Assembly: GCA_934454585.1 (NCBI GenBank)
Contig: CAKSFP010000009.1
Location: 27,729-91,728, forward strand
Length of the DNA stretch: 64,000 nucleotides
Source: an uncultured Clostridia bacterium
Lineage (GTDB): Bacteria > Bacillota > Clostridia > UMGS1810
Reading direction: 5' to 3'
How positions within the stretch are numbered: position 1 is the first letter of the stretch; each line of letters begins with the position of its first letter. The notes beneath the pieces are model-generated. The model had not been told where the DNA came from. It searched no databases and was given only the letters and a program-made list of their open reading frames with translations. Both the position numbers and the translations under genes were made by a program. This document shows positions 1-8,549 of this stretch, one piece after another.

Positions 1-1535
1 TTTTCCGGAGATATAGAAGGCATTGTCACCAAATATCCATCCTTATCCTCAACAAGCCAGTCAAGCATAAATTCTGCCGCTTTTTTGGTTATAGGAAATG
101 CTTTCTCTTCCAAAAATCTCAAGTCACCCGTAAAGCAGTAGCGTTCCCATAAATCTCTGCATATCCATGCACCTGCCATTGGCCAGTATCCCGAATCGGC
201 CCCAAAAGGCATCGGCAGAGTATGCCGCCAAATATCAGAATTATGATTGACGCAAAAACCTCTGCATCCAAAATGTTTTTGAGCCGTTTCAACACCGGCA
301 ACAGAAAATTCTTCTGCCATTTTCAAAAACGGTTCATGACATTCCGATAAATTGCAGGTTTCGGCACCCCAATAATTCATTTGTGTGTTTACATTTGTTG
401 TATATCCTCCGTACCACGCCTGCTGATATATTCCGCTCCATATTCCAAATAAACCGGTCGGCTGTGTTCCCTCTCTCGATCCGGCAATCATGAGATATTT
501 TCCGAAATTAAAAAGCAATTCATAAAGACCTTTGTCAGCTCTCCCGTTTTTGAACTGTTCAAGCCTTTTATCAGTTGTTATCTCCTCTTTTGAACACTCA
601 TCGTCAATTTGAATCATGCTTCTTTCATATAGCTTTTTGTAATCCTCCATATGTGCCTTTAACAAGCGGTCAAAGCCTTTTTCAACCGCATTTTCCAAAA
701 CAGATTTACAATCTATTTGCCCACGCGGATTTTCGGAAAAGCTGATAAAATCAGTGCCCAAAGTTATATAAAAAATTACTTCATCAGCACCATCTATAAC
801 TATTTTGTTGTCTATAAACCTTAGCTGTCCATTGTGTATCTCGGACTTTATTCCCAGTTTATAACTAATGCTCGGTTTGTCATCATACACATCAAAATTG
901 ATTGTTTCATCTGTTGATCCCATATGTGACGGTGCTTTTCCGGTTATATAAAGAATATTGTTTTCTATATACTTTTTAATAGGGACATCACTCTCAAAAT
1001 CAGCTGTCAGTTTTATTGCTCTCTCTTTATCCGCAGTTATTTTCATAACCATCACATTGTCGGGTTTTGATATAAAAATCACGCGTTTATATGATGGATC
1101 GCGTTTATATGACGGATTTTCGTTTTGATTCAAATACGACAACCTTTTATACTCAACATTCATCACCGCTTCTTCCAAGGACAAAGTTCGCTTATAATCA
1201 CTGTACAATCCGCCTCTTTCTCTAAAGCGAATATTCATAAAGCCCACCGGAAGATATGACTCGGAATGTTCACCCATAAGATAATTATCCATGTACTTTT
1301 TTGTTTCAAAATATTTTTCTTCAAAAAGCATCTTTCTTGCTTGCGGCAAATATTCTTTTTTGGACTCAATCGGATATGGCCTTACAGTCCCGCTCCAAAA
1401 TGTGTCATGATTAAGCTGTATCGTTTCATGGTCAACACCGCCGTATACCATTGCACCAATATGCCCGTTTCCTAACGGCATTGCATTTTCCCAAACATCT
1501 GCCGGTTTGCAGTAATATAATGTTGTGTTATTCAT
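1..1535 (-). CDS. GH95-type alpha-L-fucosidase, C-terminus cut by the window edge
   Basis: The visible 511 residues match the N-terminal beta-sandwich and the start of the catalytic (alpha/alpha) barrel of glycoside hydrolase family 95, which releases alpha-1,2-linked L-fucose (some members take galactose). The start is the ATG at 1535, with GGAGG 5 bases upstream. The N-terminal MPLGNGHIGAMVYGG stretch is typical of the family. NVNTQMNYW at residues 381-389 carries the two asparagines that help activate water in GH95 enzymes. Family members are about 750-800 residues, so roughly 250 are missing to the left, probably including the catalytic acid. No signal peptide is seen, so it is likely cytoplasmic and acts on imported oligosaccharides. 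It stands alone here; ppdK to its right is separated by a terminator. Confidence 0.8.
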   Translation of the reverse strand, partial: MNNTTLYYCKPADVWENAMPLGNGHIGAMVYGGVDHETIQLNHDTFWSGTVRPYPIESKKEYLPQARKMLFEEKYFETKKYMDNYLMGEHSESYLPVGFMNIRFRERGGLYSDYKRTLSLEEAVMNVEYKRLSYLNQNENPSYKRDPSYKRVIFISKPDNVMVMKITADKERAIKLTADFESDVPIKKYIENNILYITGKAPSHMGSTDETINFDVYDDKPSISYKLGIKSEIHNGQLRFIDNKIVIDGADEVIFYITLGTDFISFSENPRGQIDCKSVLENAVEKGFDRLLKAHMEDYKKLYERSMIQIDDECSKEEITTDKRLEQFKNGRADKGLYELLFNFGKYLMIAGSREGTQPTGLFGIWSGIYQQAWYGGYTTNVNTQMNYWGAETCNLSECHEPFLKMAEEFSVAGVETAQKHFGCRGFCVNHNSDIWRHTLPMPFGADSGYWPMAGAWICRDLWERYCFTGDLRFLEEKAFPITKKAAEFMLDWLVEDKDGYLVTMPSISPE

Positions 1536-1631
1536 CAAATCCTCCGTTCTGCTAACACTGTAGCAATTTATAAAAAATTAGGCAAAACTAAATATATCAT
1601 ACCACATCAAAAAAATCAAGGTTTGAATCTA

Positions 1632-1664
1632 AAAAGAGCTGCCGAAATCAATCCTACAGCTCTT
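1632..1664 (-). terminator. Rho-independent terminator downstream of ppdK
   Basis: On the minus strand an 8-bp perfect stem (AAGAGCTG with CAGCTCTT) around a 15-base loop is followed by CTTTTTAG. It lies about 130 bases past the ppdK stop and ahead of the GH95 gene, so it would separate the two transcripts. Confidence 0.7.
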
Positions 1665-1793
1665 AAGTTTTAGATATACATAATAATTTTTAAGTCGCTC
1701 CATTTATAAATTCGTTGTTTCGGACAATACTTACGAAAGTGTTCTTCAGCATTGCTCCGTCGAATTGTAAATTCATACAACTTTTCGAAATTA

Positions 1794-4427
1794 TTATTTC
1801 CTGCCTTCGTTAATTGCAGCCTGAGCAGCAGCAAGGCGTGCAATCGGGATTCTGAACGGCGAGCATGAAACATAGGTAAGACCGATGTTATGGCAGAACT
1901 CAACCGTTGACGGATCGCCGCCGTGCTCTCCGCAGATACCGAAGTGCATATTCGGGCGAACAGACTTACCGAGATCGACAGCCATTTTCATAAGCTTGCC
2001 GACACCGTTCTGGTCTACCTTAGCAAACGGATCGTTCTCGAAAATCTTGTTGTCATAGTAAGAATCAAGGAACTTGCCTGCATCGTCACGCGAGAATCCG
2101 AATGTCATCTGTGTGAGGTCGTTTGTACCGAAGCAGAAGAATTCAGCCTCTTTTGCGATTTCGTCAGCTGTAAGAGCAGCTCTCGGAATCTCAATCATTG
2201 TGCCCACTTCATACTTAAGCTCAACGCCCGCATCTGCGATAACCTTGTCGGCAACCGCTACAACAGTCTTCTTAACATGCTTGAGCTCCTTGGCATCGCC
2301 GATGAGCGGAATCATGATCTCGGGAACAATGTTGTAATCGGGGTGCTTTTTATTTACATTGATAGCAGCCTTTATAACAGCCTCTGTCTGCATAGCGGCA
2401 ATCTCGGGGTATGTTACCGCGAGGCGGCAGCCACGGTGTCCCATCATAGGATTGGACTCGTGCAGACCTGAGATGATAGCCTTGATTTCATCAACAGTCT
2501 TGCCCTTAGCGCCGGCAAGTGCCTTGATGTCCTTCTCCTCGGTCGGAACGAACTCGTGAAGCGGAGGATCCAGGAATCTGATGGTAACGGGGAATCCGCC
2601 CATAGCCTCGTAGAGAGCCTCAAAGTCGCCCTGCTGCATGGGTTCGAGTTTAGCAAGTGCAGCCTCTCTCTCCTCAGCTGTGTCAGAGCAAATCATCTCT
2701 CTGAATGTGCCTATTCTGTCCTCATCAAAGAACATATGCTCGGTTCTGCAAAGACCGATACCCTCTGCACCAAGCTCTTTAGCTTTTTTAGCGTCTGTCG
2801 GTGTGTCGGCGTTTGTTCTAACCTGGAGCTTTCTGTACTTGTCTGCCCAAGCCATGATTCTGCCGAACTCACCGCCGATTGTTGCGTCAACAGTCGGGAT
2901 TACGCCGTCATATATGTTACCGGTGGAACCGTCGAGCGAAATGAAATCTCCCTCGTGGAATTCCTTGCCGTTGAGTGTGAACTTCTTGTTTGCTTCATCC
3001 ATAACGATGTCGCCGCAGCCGGATACACAGCAAGTACCCATACCACGCGCAACAACCGCAGCGTGAGATGTCATACCGCCTCTAACGGTGAGTATGCCCT
3101 GTGCAGCCTTCATGCCTTCGATATCCTCGGGAGAGGTCTCGAGACGAACGAGGATAACCTTTTCGCCATTAGCAGCCCAAGTCTTTGCGTCATCTGCGGT
3201 GAACACAATCTTACCGCAAGCGGCTCCGGGGGATGCGCCGAGTGCTCTTGCCATAGGCTCAGCGGATTTGAGCGCCTTTGCGTCAAACTGAGGATGGAGC
3301 AGAGTATCGAGGTTTCTCGGGTCTATCATAGCCACAGCCTCTTCCTCGGTTCTCATGCCTTCGTCAACGAGGTCGCAGGCAATCTTGAGGGCAGCCTGAG
3401 CTGTTCTCTTACCGTTTCTGGTCTGGAGCATATAAAGCTTTCTGTCCTGGATGGTGAACTCCATGTCCTGCATATCACGATAGTGATTCTCCAGTGTGGA
3501 GCAAACTTCCTTGAACTGATTGAACACTTCCGGCATAACTTCTGCAAGTGCGGAAATCGGCTGAGGTGTTCTAACGCCGGCAACAACATCCTCGCCCTGT
3601 GCGTTCATAAGGAACTCACCCATGAGCTTCTTTTCGCCTGTTGCAGGGTCTCTTGTGAATGCAACACCGGTACCGGATTCATCCGACCAGTTACCGAATG
3701 CCATCTCCTGTACATTGACAGCAGTACCCCATGAATAAGGAATATCGTTATCACGACGATATACATTCGCTCTGGGGTTGTCCCATGAACGGAATACGGC
3801 TTTTACCGCACCCATGAGCTGCTCCTTGGGATCGTCCGGGAAATCCTGACCGATCTTGGACTTATATTCTGCCTTAAACTGATCCGCAAGAATCTTAAGG
3901 TCTTCCGCAGTAAGGTCAACATCCTGTGTTACGCCCTTTTCTGCTTTCATTTTGTCGATAAGCTCTTCAAAGTATTTTTTGCCGACTTCCATAACAACAT
4001 CGGAATACATCTGAATGAATCTTCTGTAGCAGTCACGAGCCCATCTTTCGTTGCCGGTTTTCTTTGCAACCACCTCAACAACTTCCTCGTTGAGACCGAG
4101 GTTGAGGATTGTGTCCATCATACCGGGCATCGATGCTCTTGCACCGGAGCGAACGGATACGAGAAGCGGATTCTCTTTATCGCCGAATTTTTTGCCGGTG
4201 ATAGCTTCCATCTTTGTTATGTGCTCGTTGATCTGAGCCTGAATCTCATCGTTAATCTTTCTGCCGTCCTCATAATACTGAGTGCAGGCTTCCGTTGAGA
4301 TTGTGAAGCCCTGGGGCACAGGCAGCCCGAGATTTGTCATCTCAGCAAGGTTTGCGCCCTTACCACCGAGAAGTTCACGCATTGTTGCATTACCTTCGGT
4401 AAAAAGGTATACATACTTTTTAGCCAT
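1794..4427 (-). CDS. ppdK: Pyruvate, phosphate dikinase
   Basis: Interconverts pyruvate + ATP + phosphate and phosphoenolpyruvate + AMP + PPi; in anaerobic clostridia it often serves PPi-linked glycolysis. The 877-residue length matches the clostridial enzyme. The order is N-terminal ATP-grasp domain, phosphohistidine swivel domain with GGMTSHAAVVARG (phosphorylated His at 455), and PEP/pyruvate-binding TIM barrel ending in HFGICGEHGGDP (catalytic Cys at 832). The start is taken at 4427 because GGAGG lies 8 bases upstream; an in-frame ATG at 4442 overlaps that ribosome-binding site and would add only five residues. It sits downstream of recO but after a 293-base gap, so it is probably transcribed separately. 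Confidence 0.97.
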   Translation of the reverse strand: MAKKYVYLFTEGNATMRELLGGKGANLAEMTNLGLPVPQGFTISTEACTQYYEDGRKINDEIQAQINEHITKMEAITGKKFGDKENPLLVSVRSGARASMPGMMDTILNLGLNEEVVEVVAKKTGNERWARDCYRRFIQMYSDVVMEVGKKYFEELIDKMKAEKGVTQDVDLTAEDLKILADQFKAEYKSKIGQDFPDDPKEQLMGAVKAVFRSWDNPRANVYRRDNDIPYSWGTAVNVQEMAFGNWSDESGTGVAFTRDPATGEKKLMGEFLMNAQGEDVVAGVRTPQPISALAEVMPEVFNQFKEVCSTLENHYRDMQDMEFTIQDRKLYMLQTRNGKRTAQAALKIACDLVDEGMRTEEEAVAMIDPRNLDTLLHPQFDAKALKSAEPMARALGASPGAACGKIVFTADDAKTWAANGEKVILVRLETSPEDIEGMKAAQGILTVRGGMTSHAAVVARGMGTCCVSGCGDIVMDEANKKFTLNGKEFHEGDFISLDGSTGNIYDGVIPTVDATIGGEFGRIMAWADKYRKLQVRTNADTPTDAKKAKELGAEGIGLCRTEHMFFDEDRIGTFREMICSDTAEEREAALAKLEPMQQGDFEALYEAMGGFPVTIRFLDPPLHEFVPTEEKDIKALAGAKGKTVDEIKAIISGLHESNPMMGHRGCRLAVTYPEIAAMQTEAVIKAAINVNKKHPDYNIVPEIMIPLIGDAKELKHVKKTVVAVADKVIADAGVELKYEVGTMIEIPRAALTADEIAKEAEFFCFGTNDLTQMTFGFSRDDAGKFLDSYYDNKIFENDPFAKVDQNGVGKLMKMAVDLGKSVRPNMHFGICGEHGGDPSTVEFCHNIGLTYVSCSPFRIPIARLAAAQAAINEGRK

Positions 4428-4720
4428 TAAAACTACCTCCATTTTTCTTTTTGAAACGCTTACATTACACGCTATTGTTAATTTTATAACATATGAGAAT
4501 AAAAATCCAGTGTTTTTTCGAATTTTTTTTGTTTTTTTCGTTTTTTTTATACTATAGACAAAAAATGCACTGAATTTATTGTATTTATGTACAGTTTATA
4601 GTTAGTTTTCACAGTGGATGCAAAGGTTTATTTGTGCGAATCTTCAGTCCTCACGGGACCGCATCTACAGTTCAAACGCCTTTTCACAAATCATAATTCT
4701 TACATTCCCTCTGCAGTCCG
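4428..4720. other. Intergenic leader of ppdK
   Basis: This 293-base gap between recO and ppdK is strongly AT-rich, with several long A tracts on the minus strand around 4500-4550. A TATAGT hexamer on the minus strand at 4551-4556 could be a -10 element, but no good -35 sits at the right distance. I see no riboswitch, clear terminator or small gene. Confidence 0.4.
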
Positions 4721-5497
4721 TCAGTTCACAAGATTTTCGAAATACTGCGCCGAAGTCGGTGCAATATCCGTCTGCGCCGCAAGGTATTCGGCGGTTATTT
4801 CCGAAAGTCGGGTGCATATGCCCGGCGGCATTTTTATCGCAAACACCGCACGCGAATCCGCGTTACATATGCGATATAGCGCCGCATGGATATCCCTCGT
4901 TATCGGTACAAGCAAGTCAGTCCCCGTTTTCTCCCCTTCGTTGCAGTCGCGGCAGAGCACAAAACCCGATGTTATGTCAAAATATTCGATATTTTTGTTG
5001 GTTCCGCATATACCGCATTTTGCGCACTCGGGCATATAGCCGAACTCGCAGGCTGTCTTGAGCTCGAATATCGCCTTAAGACGACAGAGCTCACACTTAA
5101 AATCCGCACCCCCCGCATCGGTCTTCGATATCATATAAAGAGTGTTCAATATAAAGCGAAAATATTCGTCCTCGACGGGAAATTCATCCGGAATCGCATT
5201 AACAATATCCGATATGTAGGTGGCGAGCGCCACCTTCTCCACGGAATCGCGCAGAGAAAAGAAATTTTCGCAAAGCTGCGCGGTCACGGGATAGTACATT
5301 CCTGTTTTCCTCTCGAACACAAAATCCGAGAGACAAAACAGTTGCATAGCCGCAAAGCACTTGTGCTTTTGACTGCGTATTCCCTTGGCCATCACAGTTA
5401 TCTTGCCGCCCTCCGTCGTGAGAACGGTAAAAATCCTGTCGTTATCATTAAGATTGATTGTCTTTATTATCAAGCCTCTTGTTTTCATCTGCACCAT
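4721..5497 (-). CDS. recO: DNA repair protein RecO
   Basis: Recombination mediator that works with RecF and RecR to load RecA on SSB-coated single strands. The 258 residues have an N-terminal OB fold starting with a TRGLIIKTINLND-type strand, and a C-terminal helical domain with a four-cysteine zinc site (C158/C161 and C182/C185), which many Firmicutes RecO proteins keep. The ATG at 5497 is used because AAGGCGG lies 9 bases ahead; a second ATG three codons in is possible. The gene start overlaps the end of yqzL by 50 bases, which suggests translational coupling in the era-yqzL-recO operon. Confidence 0.93.
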   Translation of the reverse strand: MVQMKTRGLIIKTINLNDNDRIFTVLTTEGGKITVMAKGIRSQKHKCFAAMQLFCLSDFVFERKTGMYYPVTAQLCENFFSLRDSVEKVALATYISDIVNAIPDEFPVEDEYFRFILNTLYMISKTDAGGADFKCELCRLKAIFELKTACEFGYMPECAKCGICGTNKNIEYFDITSGFVLCRDCNEGEKTGTDLLVPITRDIHAALYRICNADSRAVFAIKMPPGICTRLSEITAEYLAAQTDIAPTSAQYFENLVN

Positions 5498-5597
5498 GTG
5501 TTTTTACCGCCTTATCAGTCTTTGACTCCGCATACATGAGATACTTGTCCACTCTGCCCGATTTGTAAAATTCACTCCAGAGTTCATCACTGTTCAT
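5448..5597 (-). CDS. yqzL: YqzL-like small protein
   Basis: A 49-codon reading frame between era and recO, the usual place of yqzL in Firmicutes. The N-terminal half has the family pattern LW..F..(S/T)G..D.YL.Y (here ELWSEFYKSGRVDKYLMY); the C-terminal half is charged and unconserved. The ATG at 5597 has GGAGG 8 bases upstream, a strong signal, and the frame runs 50 bases into recO. The function is unknown. Conserved position, a good ribosome-binding site and the motif support a real gene. Confidence 0.8.
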   Translation of the reverse strand: MNSDELWSEFYKSGRVDKYLMYAESKTDKAVKTHGADENKRLDNKDNQS

Positions 5598-5649
5598 ATG
5601 TTTTTCCTCCGGCATCATTGATAGTTTTATGATACCCGAAAGACAAGTC

Positions 5650-6576
5650 TTATATATCGGAAATATCTGTCTTGTTTTCGTTCTTTATGCCGAGTTCCCT
5701 CATGAGGCTCTCGGAGTTGCGCCAGTCCTGCTTAACCTTGACCCACAGTTCGAGGTACACCTTTGCGTCGAGCATTTTCTCACAATCCATGCGCGACAGA
5801 GTGCCTATTCGCTTGAGCATGGTGCCGCCGGCACCTATGATTATGCCCTTGTGCGACGATTTTTCGCAATATATGTTTGCGCTTATATTATATGTCGGTT
5901 TATTATCATCACCGTTATATTTCATCTGTACCACCTCGACGGCTATTCCGTGAGGGACCTCTTTGTCAAGGAGTCTGAGAGTTTTTTCGCGGATGATTTC
6001 CGCAACAACCTGTTTTTCCTGTTGGTCGGTTATCATATCCTCGGGATAGAACATCGGCCCCTCGTCAAGAGAGTCTTTCAGAAGTTTTTTCAGCTCGTCC
6101 ACTCCGTCACCTGTTTTTGCGCTGATGGGGATGATGTCCGCAAACGAATGAAGTTCGCTGTAGAATTGGATAACCGGCAGCAGTTCATCATGGCGAACGG
6201 TATCGGATTTGTTTATGACAAGTATGCACGGAATGTCGCCAATTTTGTCCATAATTGCGCGCTCTGCACCGTTTGACACCGCGTCCGGCTCAACCACCAT
6301 AACAAGCATATCCACATCCGCAATGGCATCTCCGACGGCTTTCACCATGGTTTGTCCGAGTTTGTTCTTGGGTTTGTGGAAACCGGGCGTATCAAGAAAA
6401 ACCATCTGCGATTCATCATCCGTCATAATTGCAAGTACCTTGCCGCGCGTGGTCTGAGGCTTAGGCGAGGTAATGGCAATCTTCTGCCCCACAATGGCAT
6501 TGAGCAAAGTGGACTTGCCTACATTTGGCTTGCCGACTATACCGACGAAACCCGACTTAAAAGTTTTTGTTTGCAT
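5650..6576 (-). CDS. era: GTPase Era
   Basis: Essential GTPase that binds the 3' end of 16S rRNA during 30S maturation. The 308 residues hold the G1 loop GKPNVGKST (15-23), the switch-I PKPQTTR stretch, G3 DTPG, G4 NKSD, and a C-terminal KH domain with IIGAGGTMLKRIG. A good ribosome-binding site (GGAGG) precedes the ATG. It begins only a few bases after dgkA and is followed by yqzL and recO, the standard order in this phylum except that no cytidine deaminase gene lies between dgkA and era. Confidence 0.97.
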   Translation of the reverse strand: MQTKTFKSGFVGIVGKPNVGKSTLLNAIVGQKIAITSPKPQTTRGKVLAIMTDDESQMVFLDTPGFHKPKNKLGQTMVKAVGDAIADVDMLVMVVEPDAVSNGAERAIMDKIGDIPCILVINKSDTVRHDELLPVIQFYSELHSFADIIPISAKTGDGVDELKKLLKDSLDEGPMFYPEDMITDQQEKQVVAEIIREKTLRLLDKEVPHGIAVEVVQMKYNGDDNKPTYNISANIYCEKSSHKGIIIGAGGTMLKRIGTLSRMDCEKMLDAKVYLELWVKVKQDWRNSESLMRELGIKNENKTDISDI

Positions 6577-6578
6577 AA

Positions 6579-7031
6579 TTATTTTTTCCTCCGTATCTCA
6601 AACAATACACCGCTCACATACAAAAATCCGAAAGCTATGTACACCCAAAAGAGCGGCGTGGTTAAGTATTCAAAAAGCACCGTCCAGAAATGACCGTGGT
6701 TATAGAACAGTATTATTCCGGTGAGCGCCGCGGTTACGGCTGATATGAGCACTGCGCCGGCGGCAACATCCTTTGCGGCCTTGGCATAGTCGTTGTAACC
6801 CTTTGCCGTCATATCAACCACGCTCTCGAGAGCGGTGTTGAACATCTCAGATATCAGCACAAACGCTATGGTAAACGCCAACACGAGTTTTTCTATGCCG
6901 CTCAGACCGTATCTGCACGCAAGAATCACTGCGCTGAGCGCAGCAAAAGTGTGAAAACGAAAATTGCGCTGTGTGGCTATGCAGTACTTAACGCCCATAA
7001 AAGCGTATTTGAAACTTTTCAAAAAAGCCAT
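6579..7031 (-). CDS. dgkA: Diacylglycerol/undecaprenol kinase family membrane protein
   Basis: Small integral-membrane kinase; the Gram-positive members mainly phosphorylate undecaprenol to supply the carrier lipid for wall synthesis. The family signature is intact: SEMFNTALESVVD, then a KAAKDVAAGAVL stretch that carries catalytic and nucleotide-contacting residues. At 150 residues it is about 25-30 longer than usual; the excess is an extra C-terminal hydrophobic segment (about residues 118-143) ending in a basic RRKK. The ATG at 7031 has AGGAG 7 bases upstream. It lies between ybeY and era with gaps of a few bases, clearly one operon. Confidence 0.88.
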   Translation of the reverse strand: MAFLKSFKYAFMGVKYCIATQRNFRFHTFAALSAVILACRYGLSGIEKLVLAFTIAFVLISEMFNTALESVVDMTAKGYNDYAKAAKDVAAGAVLISAVTAALTGIILFYNHGHFWTVLFEYLTTPLFWVYIAFGFLYVSGVLFEIRRKK

Positions 7032-7041
7032 GGTATATCTC

Positions 7042-7527
7042 CTATCTCGTCAAGCCGAGTTTTTCAAGTGTTGCTTCCTCATGACGGCGCATCACTTCCC
7101 TCTCGCCGTCTGTCTCATGATCGTGTCCGAGCAAATGCAGTATCGAGTGGCAAACCAAAAAACCGACTTCACGCTCAAACGAATGACCGTATTCTATGCT
7201 CTGTTCACGGGCACGCTCAAGACTGAGCACGACATCGCCGAGGATATATTTTCCCTCAAACACATCACCGCAGCTCTCCTCAAGCTCTCCGCCGTCAAAC
7301 TCCAGCACGGGGAAAGAGAGGACATCTGTTGACCTGTCCACACCGCGAAACTCCCTGTTTATCTCATGGATGCGCTCGTTATCCACCAGTGTCACGCTCA
7401 CCATGCAGTCATGCTCAAAATTCTGTTCCTCAATAGCAGCGTTCACCACATCGCAGATGAGTTTTTCCAATTTTTCGTCGCAGTTAATCTTGTCCTGCTC
7501 GTTCTCCAATGTAATCTCTGTATTCAT
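7042..7527 (-). CDS. ybeY: Endoribonuclease YbeY (16S rRNA maturation)
   Basis: Zinc-dependent single-strand RNase needed for processing of the 16S rRNA 3' end and for ribosome quality control. The 161-residue protein carries the zinc-binding HSILHLLGHDH motif (three His of the UPF0054 signature) near residues 123-133. The N-terminal 25 residues are acidic and poorly conserved. It follows phoH by two bases, as in most Firmicutes, and precedes dgkA by ten. Confidence 0.95.
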   Translation of the reverse strand: MNTEITLENEQDKINCDEKLEKLICDVVNAAIEEQNFEHDCMVSVTLVDNERIHEINREFRGVDRSTDVLSFPVLEFDGGELEESCGDVFEGKYILGDVVLSLERAREQSIEYGHSFEREVGFLVCHSILHLLGHDHETDGEREVMRRHEEATLEKLGLTR

Positions 7528-7529
7528 GA

Positions 7530-8549
7530 TTATCTCCTGTCATCGTTCCTCGTTTTTGACACATCTCTCACACTGCGCGGATTTCGGGTGTTGCGTTCGG
7601 CAATGCGGGCGTCTCTTTTTTCGTAAGCCTTTATTATCTGCTGAACCAGTCTGTGGCGCACAACATCCTTTTCTGTGAGGTAGCAAAACGCTATATCATC
7701 AATATTTTTCAGCACGCCCATGACATCTTTCAGACCCGATTTTTTGCCGTCCGGCAAATCTATCTGTGTTATGTCGCCGGTGACAATCGCCTTGGAATTA
7801 AAGCCGATACGGGTCAGAAACATCTTCATCTGCTCCGGCGTGGTGTTCTGTGCCTCATCAAGAATAATGAAACTGTCGTCAAGCGTTCTTCCGCGCATAT
7901 ACGCAAGCGGCGCAACCTCTATCGAACCTTTCTCCACAAGGCGTGCATAATTCTCTGCGCCGAACATCTCATAGAGTGCGTCATAGAGCGGTCTAAGGTA
8001 TGGGTCAACCTTGCTCTGCAAATCTCCCGGCAGAAAACCGAGCTTCTCCCCTGCCTCTATTGCCGGGCGGGTGAGGATAATCCTTGACACATCCTTTCGT
8101 TTGAAAGCCTTTGCCGCCATAGCAACGGCAAGATAGGTCTTGCCCGTGCCGGCAGGACCTATCCCGAAAGTAATGGTGTTTTTGACGATGGCGTCCGTAT
8201 ACACCTTTTGCCCGAGAGTTTTGCTCTTTATCGGCTTACCCTTGGAATTGATGCATATGCAGTCCTTGCCGTAGAGAGCCGTCTCGTCGATGCCGTCTAC
8301 CGACATAGATATGGCATACTGCACATTCTGGTCGGTCAGCTCCTCACCGCTTTTAACAATATCCGCAAGCTTGGCAAGAGTCGCCTCGGCAACGGCAACA
8401 TCATGCTCGCCGCCGCTTATTTTTACGCCGGAATCGCGGTTGACTATGGTTACACCGAGCTGTTTTTCAATCATGTTCACATTTTTATCAAACTGTCCGA
8501 AAACCGCTATGACGGTTTCCTGGCTGTCAAAATTCATTGTTTTCTCCAT
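7530..8549 (-). CDS. phoH: PhoH family ATPase
   Basis: Cytoplasmic P-loop NTPase of the PhoH/YbeZ type, linked by genomic context and interaction data in other bacteria to YbeY and rRNA processing. The 339 residues comprise an N-terminal KH-like region and the ATPase core with Walker A GPAGTGKT at 131-138 and a Walker B followed by DEAQN. The start at 8549 is chosen over a longer in-frame ATG at 8612 because GGAGG lies at proper distance and the ATG overlaps the yqfD stop (TAATG), a coupling signal. Confidence 0.95.
   Translation of the reverse strand: MEKTMNFDSQETVIAVFGQFDKNVNMIEKQLGVTIVNRDSGVKISGGEHDVAVAEATLAKLADIVKSGEELTDQNVQYAISMSVDGIDETALYGKDCICINSKGKPIKSKTLGQKVYTDAIVKNTITFGIGPAGTGKTYLAVAMAAKAFKRKDVSRIILTRPAIEAGEKLGFLPGDLQSKVDPYLRPLYDALYEMFGAENYARLVEKGSIEVAPLAYMRGRTLDDSFIILDEAQNTTPEQMKMFLTRIGFNSKAIVTGDITQIDLPDGKKSGLKDVMGVLKNIDDIAFCYLTEKDVVRHRLVQQIIKAYEKRDARIAERNTRNPRSVRDVSKTRNDDRR

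Noticed and set aside
2556..3734. 392-codon open frame on the plus strand inside ppdK
   Set aside because: It is antisense to the highly conserved ppdK coding sequence, lacks a ribosome-binding site and resembles no protein; its openness follows from ppdK codon use.
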